A DNA stretch of 64,000 bases, taken from positions 2,666,001 through 2,730,000 of the forward strand of contig NZ_CP032286.1 of NCBI RefSeq assembly GCF_002165305.2, given 5' to 3'. The notes under the pieces are model-generated. The model made no database searches. It had not been told where the DNA came from and saw only the letters and a list, made by a program, of their open reading frames with translations. A program made the translations under genes and the position numbers. This DNA comes from Acinetobacter sp. WCHA55 (GTDB taxonomy: Bacteria > Pseudomonadota > Gammaproteobacteria > Pseudomonadales > Moraxellaceae). Of the stretch, positions 25,021-34,246 are shown piece after piece (within the stretch, counting starts at the first letter, position 1; each line of letters opens with the position of its first letter).

Positions 25021-26130
25021 ATGCATATTGCCATCATTGGCGCAGGAATCAGTGGCTTACTGACAGCGCTTGAGCTGATTGAACATGGTTGTTCGGTTGA
25101 GATTTTTGACCAACAGCAAGCGGGACAAGCGGCTTCATGGGCAGGTGGAGGGATTCTTTCCCCGATGTACCCGTGGCGCTATCCACAAAGTGTCAATGAC
25201 CTCGCCAAATATGGCAAAAGCATGTATCAAGCATGGAATGAAAAAATCAGCCCCGTTTCAGGGATAGATTTTGAAATCCATGAAACAGGTATGCTGATTT
25301 TTGATGAAGCTGATTTTGACATTGGCCTAAATTATAAAGACCAACATCAAGAACCGATGCAGCATTGTGAACTTTTGCAACGTGAGCAACTGGAACAGGT
25401 CAATTCCCACATTTCGACGCACTTTCAACAAGCCATCCATTTTCCGCAGTTGGCCAATGTCCGTAATCCTCGACTGCTCAAGTCGATTGTGGAATATCTC
25501 AAACGGCAGCCACAAGTCACCTTTCATGAGCAAGTATGGGTGCATAGGTTTGACATAGTCAATCAGCAAGTTCAAGGGGTCAAAACAGCTGATGGTCAAA
25601 GTTACCATGCCGATCATGTGGTGATAGCAACAGGTGCATGGTCACAGCACTGGTCTGAACAACTCCAATGCAGCATTCCAGTGAATCCCGTACAAGGGCA
25701 AATGCTGCTGTTTAAAACCCCTGAAAACTGGCTACCAACCATGTGTATGAATCAGGTTATGTATCTGATTCCACGTTTGGATGGTCATATCGTTTGTGGT
25801 TCAAGCATGGCGGATGTCGGTTTTGACCAACGCCCCTCCCTACAAACTCAACAAAATATTTATAAAGCCTGTTTGGACATGGTGCCTGAACTGGCCAATT
25901 TTCCAATTGTGAAACATTGGGCGGGTCTACGCCCAAGTTCACCCACTGGCGTCCCTTATATTGGCCCCTTCCCTGAAATAGCCCATCTTTGGACAAATTT
26001 TGGTCACTATAGAAATGGTCTATGTATGGGGCCCGCATCTGCTCGACTACTACGCGAGTTAATGTTGAGTCAAAGCTTAACGGTTGACGCCAGTGCCTAT
26101 AGCCCTGAGCGTTTAGTCAGTTTTGTTTGA
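25021..26130 (+). CDS. thiO: FAD-dependent amino-acid oxidase, glycine oxidase (ThiO)-like
   Basis: 369 residues, DAO family. Rossmann FAD motif at the N-terminus, IAIIGAGISGLLTALELIEHG, then SWAGGGILSPMYPWRY, typical of ThiO; C-terminal GLRPSSPTGVPYIGP and GHYRNGLCMGPAS. ThiO makes the glycine imine used for the thiazole of thiamine. No thi genes lie beside it, so substrate is unproven. It follows hemB by 27 bp and may be co-transcribed. Confidence 0.82.
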   Translation: MHIAIIGAGISGLLTALELIEHGCSVEIFDQQQAGQAASWAGGGILSPMYPWRYPQSVNDLAKYGKSMYQAWNEKISPVSGIDFEIHETGMLIFDEADFDIGLNYKDQHQEPMQHCELLQREQLEQVNSHISTHFQQAIHFPQLANVRNPRLLKSIVEYLKRQPQVTFHEQVWVHRFDIVNQQVQGVKTADGQSYHADHVVIATGAWSQHWSEQLQCSIPVNPVQGQMLLFKTPENWLPTMCMNQVMYLIPRLDGHIVCGSSMADVGFDQRPSLQTQQNIYKACLDMVPELANFPIVKHWAGLRPSSPTGVPYIGPFPEIAHLWTNFGHYRNGLCMGPASARLLRELMLSQSLTVDASAYSPERLVSFV

Positions 26131-26137
26131 TCTAATG

Positions 26138-27058
26138 CTATGTAGATAAATTTTGTGGTTGGATAATCTGGATCAAAGCTTCTTTTAAAGTGGGATATTT
26201 GAAGTCGAACCCCTGTGCTTTCAATGCTTCAGGGCGAACAAATTGACCATTCAACACCAGTTGAGACTGCTCGCCTAAGAGCAATTTCAACACAAAAGCA
26301 GGCAAAGAAAGTAAAGGTTTACGTTTTAGAATTTGAGCTGCGGTTTGTGCAAACGCCGACTGGGTGACTTTTTCTGGACTGACGACATTAAAGACCTTCT
26401 CAGTCGTTTCATGTAGCATCAAAAACTCGATCGCTCGCAACACGTCTTGAATATGCACCCACACCACAGGTTGTCGTCCTGAACCAATTCGAGCACACAG
26501 ATTCATTTTAATCGGAAACAACATTTGCGACAGAATGCCCGCCCCGCGTCCAAAGACCACCCCCAAGCGGATGATTTTGGTATTTTGCATTGTGTCTTGC
26601 CGCGCAGATTGCTCCCACTTTTGACATAACTCCGACATAAAAATTGACTGCGGTGGAGACTGTTCTGTACAACGTTCTGTCCATTGTTCAGTCGGGTCAA
26701 TACCATAATAGCCCACCGCTGAACCTGAAATAATGCATTTCGGTTGAATCTTTCTTTTGGCAAGATATTGATACAGCATCGTTGTCATATCAACACGACT
26801 GGCGATCAGCTTTTGTTTGCGAACATCTGTCCAACGCCCCTGAGCAATACTTTCCCCAGCCAAATTCACCACATAATCAATTCGATCATGCTTAAGTTCT
26901 TCCAAAGCTTGAATCCAAGTTAAATGTGGATGAATTTTAGAAGGATTTTTCTGCCGGCTTAAACCGATCACTTCATAATCTTTTTCTAATAAATAATCGA
27001 GCAAGTTTGAACCAATAAAGCCACTTGCTCCTGTCACCAATACACGTTCTTTTTGCAT
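26138..27058 (-). CDS. TIGR01777 family NAD-dependent epimerase-like protein (YfcH-like)
   Basis: 306 residues, extended SDR fold: VLVTGASGFIGSNLLDYLLE nucleotide-binding motif, VNLAGESIAQGRWTDVRKQK (family signature), SGSAVGYYG with the active-site Tyr, and a C-terminal DUF1731-like region (NGQFVRPEALKAQGFDFKYP). Family members have no firm biochemical role. Convergent with the thiO-like gene, 7 bp apart. Confidence 0.9.
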   Translation of the reverse strand: MQKERVLVTGASGFIGSNLLDYLLEKDYEVIGLSRQKNPSKIHPHLTWIQALEELKHDRIDYVVNLAGESIAQGRWTDVRKQKLIASRVDMTTMLYQYLAKRKIQPKCIISGSAVGYYGIDPTEQWTERCTEQSPPQSIFMSELCQKWEQSARQDTMQNTKIIRLGVVFGRGAGILSQMLFPIKMNLCARIGSGRQPVVWVHIQDVLRAIEFLMLHETTEKVFNVVSPEKVTQSAFAQTAAQILKRKPLLSLPAFVLKLLLGEQSQLVLNGQFVRPEALKAQGFDFKYPTLKEALIQIIQPQNLST

Positions 27059-27111
27059 AGCGTGATCTCAAATGATGCTTTTGATCAAACTATAACATTT
27101 AGAATAAAGCT

Positions 27112-27564
27112 TTACGATTGATCGATCATTTTTGCTGCCATACGCTCTGCTTGTTTACCATAAAACCAGTAAGTCAGCACATACAGCGGAATTGCAAGTA
27201 ATAAAATCAGAATCACCACCACACTGATAAATTGCGGTTGTTGGGCATAAAGGATAAAGTTTTGCCAAACTTCAGCATCACCTTGCGCAAATATAAATAA
27301 GCCCAACATGAGGAAGGCGAAGTTATAGCTCCAAAAAATCAGACTAAAACCTAAAGTGAGTTTTTGACGTTCTGCTTGGGTTGGCGCACGGCGTTGCTGC
27401 TTAATAAATTTATGTAAAACCCAAATCATGGCCACCAAATAGGGTACAGCTGTTAATACTGCTCCCATCCCTGTCGGAAGTAGTGCAGCGAGTACACCAC
27501 AAACACAGCTAAAGATAAAACATATGAAAAAAAACCAGAGAAAATATCGTGTTAGCGAAATCAT
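27112..27564 (-). CDS. Small inner-membrane protein, ABZJ_00895-like
   Basis: 150 residues with four hydrophobic segments (about 7-30, 34-52, 72-95, 112-135) and short basic loops (KFIKQQRRAPTQAERQK). Resembles, from memory, an Acinetobacter-specific uncharacterised membrane family (ABZJ_00895). No catalytic motif. Same strand as the upstream remnant and downstream epimerase. Confidence 0.7.
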   Translation of the reverse strand: MISLTRYFLWFFFICFIFSCVCGVLAALLPTGMGAVLTAVPYLVAMIWVLHKFIKQQRRAPTQAERQKLTLGFSLIFWSYNFAFLMLGLFIFAQGDAEVWQNFILYAQQPQFISVVVILILLLAIPLYVLTYWFYGKQAERMAAKMIDQS

Positions 27565-27653
27565 AGCGCTACTTTAAACCCAACCAAAAAATCATTATAA
27601 AAAAAAATCAATTTTTTTTCATTTTCATGTCAACCAATCGAAGTTGATGTGCG

Positions 27654-27780
27654 TTAAATAGGGTACAAGGTCGCAGCAACCGTCAACATTGTACTGGCAT
27701 CCACAATACGTACGGTGACCTTTCCTAGAGCAATAAGATTGGCTCCAAATTTAAATGTTGTCAGCAGCCGACATTTAAGC
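27654..27780 (-). pseudogene. Possible C-terminal remnant of a GMC oxidoreductase
   Basis: On the minus strand a short frame ends FGANLIALGKVTVRIVDAST then MLTVAATLYPI and a stop at 27654-27656. The piece VRIVDASTM resembles the end of GMC oxidoreductases such as choline dehydrogenase (LRVVDASVMPT). No start codon or remaining domain is nearby, so if real it is only a relic. Confidence 0.35.
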
Positions 27781-27797
27781 GTGAAGCAGTTTTCTTT

Positions 27798-27841
27798 GAC
27801 CGACGATTTCATCATCACTCGAATCGTCGGTCTTTATTTTT
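27798..27841 (+). terminator. Strong orphan terminator
   Basis: GACCGACGATT / AATCGTCGGTC stem followed by a T-rich tail on the plus strand. No plus-strand gene is seen upstream in the gap 27565-27797, so it is either a relic or ends an unseen transcript. Confidence 0.7.
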
Positions 27842-27898
27842 TTGAGTTCTGCTTTTTCAGCAGACTCTCACCTCAATAGATGAAGAAGCCCCTAAAAT

Positions 27899-28876
27899 TT
27901 AATATGGATTTAAGTGCTGGACATCTGCTGCATCCTGGATGACATAACCATTACGTCCTTGCTCTTTGGCCAAATACAGATTCTGATCAACCTCTTTTAA
28001 AAAGGCCATTTTGTCATTCTTCTGCGTTGGGATAATGGTTTTCACCCCTAAACTGACCGATAAACGCTGATCCAATGGCGATAAACTATGGCAAATATCA
28101 GCGGTTCGAATACTCTGTAAAATACGCTCCACTACTTCAATTGCAGATGCTTGTGATGTATCAGGTAATATCAAAACAAACTCTTCCCCGCCAAAACGCG
28201 CGACCAAATCACGTGGTCGTGAGACACTTTTTTTCAGTATTTGTGCAATTTGTTTGAGACAAGCATCCCCGAGAATATGACCATTATAATCGTTATATTG
28301 TTTAAAATAATCGATGTCTAGTAACATGAGAGTCAGCGGTTTCTGTTCACGCTGTGCATTGAGCCACTCGCGTTGGTAGCTATCTTCAAAGAAGCGGCGG
28401 TTGGCAATCCCTGTTAGACCATCTTGATACGAATATTCTTCCAGTTGCTTTTTCAGTGTTTCTAACTCTTGTTCCTGTTTTTTACGCTCCGAAATATCGA
28501 ACATGAATCCAACCAAGCTATCAACTTCCCCATCTGGTTTTCGCACCACATGCACCACGTCGCGAATCCAAATATATTCTCCATTAATAGTCAGTGCACG
28601 ATAATCAGCCTCATGATCGACCCCAGAAATTGACTGGGCTACACAAAAATCAACCACCCATGCACGATCACTTTCATGCATTCGCATCGCCCAATCTTCG
28701 ACTGTTCTCCATGAATCCTGCTTCCAACCCAGCACTTTTTCAATTTGTGGACCTATATAACTAAACGTTTTAGTGTCCCAATCAATACTCCAAGGAATAG
28801 CAAGTGTTGATTCAATTAGCGTCTTATACACCATATCATTAACAATACGGGGCGAATTGAAAATAGAATCAGACAT
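27899..28876 (-). CDS. PAS-GGDEF diguanylate cyclase
   Basis: About 325 residues from the ATG at 28876, chosen because AAGGAG lies 9 bases upstream. PAS domain with PAC (about 18-140: WDTKTFSYIGPQIEKVLGW, YIWIRDVVHVVRKPDGE, GFMFDISERKKQEQ), a coiled linker, then GGDEF (YQDGLTGIANRRFFEDSY; active site RFGGEEFVLILP). GGEEF is a fully active variant. No membrane segment, so a cytoplasmic c-di-GMP synthase controlled by PAS. Confidence 0.92.
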   Translation of the reverse strand: MSDSIFNSPRIVNDMVYKTLIESTLAIPWSIDWDTKTFSYIGPQIEKVLGWKQDSWRTVEDWAMRMHESDRAWVVDFCVAQSISGVDHEADYRALTINGEYIWIRDVVHVVRKPDGEVDSLVGFMFDISERKKQEQELETLKKQLEEYSYQDGLTGIANRRFFEDSYQREWLNAQREQKPLTLMLLDIDYFKQYNDYNGHILGDACLKQIAQILKKSVSRPRDLVARFGGEEFVLILPDTSQASAIEVVERILQSIRTADICHSLSPLDQRLSVSLGVKTIIPTQKNDKMAFLKEVDQNLYLAKEQGRNGYVIQDAADVQHLNPY

Positions 28877-29272
28877 AGTTATGTTCTCCTTATACCTTGT
28901 CCTACTCAATACATGACTTATTTTTTAGACATTCTTCATAAATCATTTTTATAAAGTCTCAAAATTGAATCTGTGATCGATCTTCACATTTCTTTTACGA
29001 CTACGACACGATATACAATTTCACAGAATTACATAATACCCTATTAAAAGAACATTTTTTAATCATAATTTATCTTTTTACTATAGTGTTAATCAAATAA
29101 ATCTATTGTTTTCTTTTTCACATAATCGCTCAATGTTTTTTTGTGCAATTTAACTTAAAAATAGCAACTCAACTGTCAAGTCAAAGATTGTCGTTGTAGC
29201 GACAATTATCCATCGAATGATTTTGATTTATGTTAGCTTATAGCTCTATTGCGCTTTAAGCTTGGGGGATCT
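28877..29272. promoter_or_regulatory. Divergent promoter region between the PAS-GGDEF gene and sbcDC
   Basis: About 395 bases, very AT-rich, no ORF with support. It includes the ribosome sites of both genes and the palindrome at 29187-29206. Confidence 0.5.
29187..29206. promoter_or_regulatory. Inverted repeat upstream of sbcD, possible operator
   Basis: ATTGTCG-ttgtag-CGACAAT, a perfect 7-bp dyad with 6-base spacer, 66 bases before the sbcD start. Binding protein unknown. Confidence 0.45.
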
Positions 29273-30526
29273 ATGGCTGTTCGTTTTTTTCATACATCTG
29301 ATTGGCATTTGGGACAGTTTTTTTATAATCATTCCCGTCAGTATGAACATGAACAGTTTTTAGCATGGCTACTGGAGCAAATCAGTGAAAGACAGCCACA
29401 TGCGCTTTTGATTGCGGGGGACATTTTCGATGTCATCAACCCAGCGTCTAGCGCTCAAAAGCAACTCTATCAGTTTTTAGCAGATGCGCATGCACGTGCA
29501 CCGCATATGCAAACCCTAATGATTGCAGGTAACCATGACTCAGGCTATCGCATTGAACAAGTTGAACCGTTATTAGCCAAATACAATGCCAAAGCTGTGG
29601 GTGTCATTCATAAAAACAGCCAACAGCAGATCGATCTTGAGCACTTATTGGTGCCGATTTTAGATGAGCAACAAAATATTGTGGCATGGTGTCTGAGCCT
29701 ACCTTTTTTACGTCCTGCTGAAATTACAGGCTTTAATGAACATACTACCAATAGTCAAAGCGCGATTACCTATTTGCATCAACAACTGATTGCCGAGGCC
29801 AAAGCTCGTAAAACAGCGGATCAAGCCCTGATTTTAATGTCTCATGCACATATGCAAGGCGGAGAAACCTCAGACTCTGAGCGCCCTATTGTGATTGGGA
29901 ATGAAGAAGCTCTCTCAACAGCATTATTTGATGAAATCATTGACTATGTAGCGCTCGGGCATTTGCATAAACCGCAGAAAGTCGGTGAAGAGCATATCCG
30001 CTATAGTGGCTCCCCCATTCCACTGTCCTTTAGTGAAATTAACTACAAACATCAAGTTGTTGACGTGACACTTGATCCCACACGAAATGATACCTCCCGT
30101 TTTCAATTGAATGTTTTAGCGATACCACGAAGCATTCAACTGCATAAGATACGCGGTGAACTTAATGAAGTACTGAAAAAGCTGCAAGCATTGCCTCAAG
30201 GTGCCATCCTAGAGATTGATCAACGTGAATATGTCGATATTGAATACCATACTGCTGTCCCACCGCAGCCCAATTTAAGACAACAATTTGAAGAGGCTCT
30301 ACCCAAAGACCGTTATCGTTTAGTCCGTATTTCACGTCAATATTTAGCGACCGAGCAAGACCCCAATGCACCCACTAAAGTGAGTTTAGAACCGCCAACA
30401 CCAGAAAAATTGTTCCAGCAAATTTGGGAAAAACAGGGTTATCACAATGATGCAGAAGTATTGAACGATTTTATGAGCTTAATGCGTGAAGCAGAACAAT
30501 CCCTTGCAGATGAGCACGAGGCTTAA
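29273..30526 (+). CDS. sbcD: Exonuclease subunit SbcD (Mre11-like)
   Basis: 417 residues from the ATG at 29273, which has GGGGGA upstream; a TTG at 29249 lacks one. Metallophosphoesterase motifs in order: HTSDWHLGQFF, LLIAGDIFDVINP, MIAGNHDSGYR, LMSHAHMQGG and VALGHLHKPQKV. The nuclease half of SbcCD, which cuts hairpins and processes DNA ends. Downstream sbcC starts 9 bp later. Confidence 0.96.
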   Translation: MAVRFFHTSDWHLGQFFYNHSRQYEHEQFLAWLLEQISERQPHALLIAGDIFDVINPASSAQKQLYQFLADAHARAPHMQTLMIAGNHDSGYRIEQVEPLLAKYNAKAVGVIHKNSQQQIDLEHLLVPILDEQQNIVAWCLSLPFLRPAEITGFNEHTTNSQSAITYLHQQLIAEAKARKTADQALILMSHAHMQGGETSDSERPIVIGNEEALSTALFDEIIDYVALGHLHKPQKVGEEHIRYSGSPIPLSFSEINYKHQVVDVTLDPTRNDTSRFQLNVLAIPRSIQLHKIRGELNEVLKKLQALPQGAILEIDQREYVDIEYHTAVPPQPNLRQQFEEALPKDRYRLVRISRQYLATEQDPNAPTKVSLEPPTPEKLFQQIWEKQGYHNDAEVLNDFMSLMREAEQSLADEHEA

Positions 30527-30535
30527 AGGTTTACT

Positions 30536-33500
30536 ATGAATATTTTATCGATTCGAATTAAAAACCTTGCTTCACTTTCTGGGGAACATCTGATTGATTT
30601 TGAAAGTGATCCCCTCGCCAGTGCAGGTCTGATTGCCATTGTGGGGAAAACAGGCGCAGGAAAATCCACCATTTTAGATGCCATGTGTTTGGCTCTGTTT
30701 AACCGTATTCCGCGCCTAAAAGACAGTGATGGGAAACTTCAAGATGTCGATGGCTCAGAGCTGCTCACCAACTCTCCATTGACTGTACTGCGACGTGGCA
30801 CTGCACATGGTTATGCCGAGCTTTGCTTTATTGCTCAAGACCAAAAACGCTATATCGCACGTTGGGAATTAAAACGCTCGCGGGAAAAAGCCGATGGCAA
30901 ACTGCAAAGTGTGCAACGTTCTTTAAAATGTGTCACCGATGGTGTTGTGGTTGCGGATAAAGCCAAAGCCGTCGATGAGAATATTAAACGCATCACTCAG
31001 CTCAGTTTTGAACAATTTACTCGTGCCGTTTTATTGGCTCAATCTGAGGTCACTGTTTTTTTAAAAGCACGGGATAATGAACGCGGCGAGTTGCTGGAAT
31101 ATCTGACCAATTCCGCTATTTTTGGGAAAATTGGTCAACTGGCATATGAAAAAACCAAATCTGTCGCCACTCAGCGTAAAGAATTGGAAAATGTACTGGG
31201 TCATATTGAACTGTTAACCGATGAACAAGTTACAGCATTATCGACACAGTTCCAACAGTGCGACAGAGATTATAAACAGCTTGAAGCTCAAAAGTCGCTA
31301 CTAGAAAAACAACAACAATGGTTTGAGCGCAAACATAAGCTCGACAGTGAAATCATCAGCAAACAACAACTATTCAATACGCAAAACAAGTTACAACAAG
31401 ATTTAGCTCATGAGCGTGAACACTTGGCTCGTTTGGAGATCTTTTCAGAAGTTCGTGCTGTAGTATTCCAACAACAACAGTTGCATCAAACGATGCAACA
31501 ACTGATGCCCCATATTCAACAACAGCAACAACTGTTCGATCATTTACAGCTTAAATTTGAAAGTGAAAAAGCCCAATTCATTCAAGCTGAAATGGCAGTG
31601 AATGGACTACAACAGTTTGAAATTACCCATCATGATGCATTGAATGAAGTTCGTAAATGTATTCAAGAACGTGACTTTATTGGGACTGAGTTTAAGAAGA
31701 CTCAGGAAAAATTACAAGCTTTAGAACAGTCTAAACTGCCCCTAACTCAGCACCAACAAAAGCTTGAACAGCAGATTCAACACATTGATCGACAGCAAAT
31801 CGAGTGTAAGCAGCAACTGGAAAGCTCACAACAGTTTGTAAACTTAGACAAAGGCCTCATCGCCCATACTCAACAGCTAGAACAGTTCATTCATCAATAT
31901 CAAAAAATTGAACATCAACTCGGGGCAAGTGCTCAAGCGGAACATCGACTAGGATTAGAAAAAGAACAATTACAGCAGTCAATTCAACAGTTCGGGACGA
32001 TCGAACAGCTTGAAATCAAAGTTGTGCAGACACAGCAACAACGTGAGTTGAAAATCAACCAGCTCAGTCAATTAGAGCTAATTCAGCAAAAAATTCAGCA
32101 GTTTTTTGACCTACAAGCTGAATCTACAGGACAGCAAGTACAACTCGATAATGCCAAAACACAGCTTCAAGCCGTGCAACGCAATAGCCGACAAGCAGAA
32201 CAAGCCTTTCAGGCTGCCAAAAGTGAACGCATCCAACTGCAAGGGGTTTTGCAACAACAACGACTTTTACATGCTGAAAATATTGAAGATTTACGTAGGG
32301 CACTCCAAGAGGGCAAACCTTGTTTAGTCTGTGGAAGTATCTCACATCCTTTTAAAGAGGAAGATACTACGCTCTCTAAAGCCCTGTTTGAACTTCAACA
32401 ACAGCAGGAACAACAGGCAACGCTAAGAGAACAGAATTGCTTTGACGACTGGCAATACGCGCAGCAACAGCTGACTAAACTGAATACTGAAATAGAACAA
32501 CGCCAAACTCTAATTCAGCAACTTTCTGAAAAAATGAGTACTTTGCAACAGGTGCTAATCGAGCACAGTCAAACGGCAAATATGGTGCTCAACTTCACCC
32601 GAACGGCTTCAGAATTGAAAACTCAGTTCATACAAATGGCTGAGCAATATCACTCGGATTTGCAACAACTCAAACAACAGTCTGAGCAGTTCCAACATAA
32701 TATTAAAACCCAGCAAAAGTACATCCAAAATCTTCAACAGATGGAGCATTTACTACAAACAGCGAACGGTTTACACAACCAAGTTCAGCATATCGTGCAG
32801 TGCTTCTCTGAGACTGAAAAAGTAGCTTGGCAACAGCAGACCACCCAAACTGCTCAACAAATTTTGGTACGCCTAAATACCCGTTTGCAACAACTGCAAC
32901 AACTGGAACAGTGGCATCAGCAACACGAACAAACCACTCAACAGTTCAAGACCAATCAACTGAATATCGAAAATACCAGTAGGCACATCGCTGAAACCCA
33001 CGAGCAGCTCAATGAGATCAAACAAAAAGGACAGCAAAATACAGAAATAGCCAATCAATTGATCCAACAAATGACCGGCTTAACTGACATCAAAGCCAAT
33101 GAGTGGCTCATCCAACACGATCAACATCGCCAGCAGACGCAAAGCCATTATCAACAGTTGAAACAGCATTTTGATCAATTGCGCCATCAATTCGAACAGG
33201 AAAAAAATCATCTAGAACAGCTCAAAGCCCAGTTACAGCAGAATCAGACCAGTGCCAGCCAAGTAGAAAATACCCTTCAACACTGGCTCAATGCACATCC
33301 TGATTTCCACAAATCAGATTTGGATATGCTGGCTCAAATTAGTTCGGCTCAGGAGCAACACATTCGGCAGAAATTACAGCATGCAGAACGCCTAGTAAAT
33401 GAAGCACATGCTGCATTAAAAACTATGCAAGAGCAGTTGAGTGAACATCTTAGCCATCAACCTGAGATTGACCCAGCGCAGTTACAACAGCAAATGCAGG

Positions 33501-34132
33501 AACATCAAACAGCATTGCAAACACAACTTGAAATACGTGATCAGCTCAAACTCAAACTTGAGTTACATCAGCAAAATGTCGCAAAACAAAAGCAATTTGC
33601 AGATCAAATTCAAGCCATACAACAGGAAGAACACCGTTGGGGGAAAATTTCAGGTTTAATGGGGGATGCCACCGGCAAGAAATTCCGTGATTATGCGCAG
33701 CAATATAATCTCGATATTTTACTGGAACATGCCAACCAACAGCTCAACCAACTCTCACAGCGTTATACCTTAAAGCGTTTGGATCACTCGCTCAGTCTGG
33801 CTATTATTGATCATGACATGGATGGAGAAACCCGCTCCGTTGCATCACTTTCTGGTGGCGAGTCTTTCCTGACCGCCCTTGCCCTATCTCTTGCCATCGC
33901 CAATATGGCCTCAGGCTCAATGAAAATCGAATCCCTGTTTATTGATGAAGGCTTTGGGACTTTAGATGCATCGTCCCTGCACATGGTCATGAATGCTCTC
34001 GATCAGTTGCAAAACCAAGGACGTAAAGTGGTACTGATTTCACACATCCAAGAAATGCATGAACGTATTCCTGTACAAATCCAAGTTAAAGCTTTGGGCG
34101 CAGGTGCCAGTACCATTGAGGTGGTGGGATAA
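30536..34132 (+). CDS. sbcC: Exonuclease subunit SbcC (Rad50-like ATPase)
   Basis: 1198 residues. N-terminal ATPase lobe with Walker A IVGKTGAGKSTILDAM; two long coiled-coil arms; zinc hook KPCLVCGSISHPF (CxxC) near residue 600; C-terminal lobe with signature SLSGGESFLTALALSLA and Walker B SLFIDEGFGTLDASSLHMV. Partner of SbcD. The arms are exceptionally rich in glutamine (many QQ runs) compared with E. coli SbcC, otherwise normal. Confidence 0.97.
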   Translation: MNILSIRIKNLASLSGEHLIDFESDPLASAGLIAIVGKTGAGKSTILDAMCLALFNRIPRLKDSDGKLQDVDGSELLTNSPLTVLRRGTAHGYAELCFIAQDQKRYIARWELKRSREKADGKLQSVQRSLKCVTDGVVVADKAKAVDENIKRITQLSFEQFTRAVLLAQSEVTVFLKARDNERGELLEYLTNSAIFGKIGQLAYEKTKSVATQRKELENVLGHIELLTDEQVTALSTQFQQCDRDYKQLEAQKSLLEKQQQWFERKHKLDSEIISKQQLFNTQNKLQQDLAHEREHLARLEIFSEVRAVVFQQQQLHQTMQQLMPHIQQQQQLFDHLQLKFESEKAQFIQAEMAVNGLQQFEITHHDALNEVRKCIQERDFIGTEFKKTQEKLQALEQSKLPLTQHQQKLEQQIQHIDRQQIECKQQLESSQQFVNLDKGLIAHTQQLEQFIHQYQKIEHQLGASAQAEHRLGLEKEQLQQSIQQFGTIEQLEIKVVQTQQQRELKINQLSQLELIQQKIQQFFDLQAESTGQQVQLDNAKTQLQAVQRNSRQAEQAFQAAKSERIQLQGVLQQQRLLHAENIEDLRRALQEGKPCLVCGSISHPFKEEDTTLSKALFELQQQQEQQATLREQNCFDDWQYAQQQLTKLNTEIEQRQTLIQQLSEKMSTLQQVLIEHSQTANMVLNFTRTASELKTQFIQMAEQYHSDLQQLKQQSEQFQHNIKTQQKYIQNLQQMEHLLQTANGLHNQVQHIVQCFSETEKVAWQQQTTQTAQQILVRLNTRLQQLQQLEQWHQQHEQTTQQFKTNQLNIENTSRHIAETHEQLNEIKQKGQQNTEIANQLIQQMTGLTDIKANEWLIQHDQHRQQTQSHYQQLKQHFDQLRHQFEQEKNHLEQLKAQLQQNQTSASQVENTLQHWLNAHPDFHKSDLDMLAQISSAQEQHIRQKLQHAERLVNEAHAALKTMQEQLSEHLSHQPEIDPAQLQQQMQEHQTALQTQLEIRDQLKLKLELHQQNVAKQKQFADQIQAIQQEEHRWGKISGLMGDATGKKFRDYAQQYNLDILLEHANQQLNQLSQRYTLKRLDHSLSLAIIDHDMDGETRSVASLSGGESFLTALALSLAIANMASGSMKIESLFIDEGFGTLDASSLHMVMNALDQLQNQGRKVVLISHIQEMHERIPVQIQVKALGAGASTIEVVG

Positions 34133-34150
34133 TTTCAATTTTTTGAAATT
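34131..34150. terminator. AT-rich hairpin at the sbcC stop
   Basis: AATTTCAA-tttt-TTGAAATT starts on the sbcC stop codon. Weak as a terminator because the stem is AT-rich. Confidence 0.4.
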
Positions 34151-34195
34151 AACGTTTGATCTGTTTTAAGGCACCATCTCTCGGATAAAAATAAA

Positions 34196-34224
34196 GAGAG
34201 CATCTTAGTTAATCTAAGTGCTCC
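34196..34224 (-). terminator. Terminator of the lipoprotein gene
   Basis: GAGCA-CTTAG type stem with one bulge; the minus strand continues with a T-rich tail. Follows the stop at 34247. Confidence 0.65.
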
Positions 34225-34246
34225 CTGTGAGATTCAAATGAATGCG

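Noticed and set aside
32100..33500. CAA/CAG repeats in sbcC as a tandem repeat locus
   Set aside because: They are irregular codons of a Gln-rich coiled coil with no fixed period.
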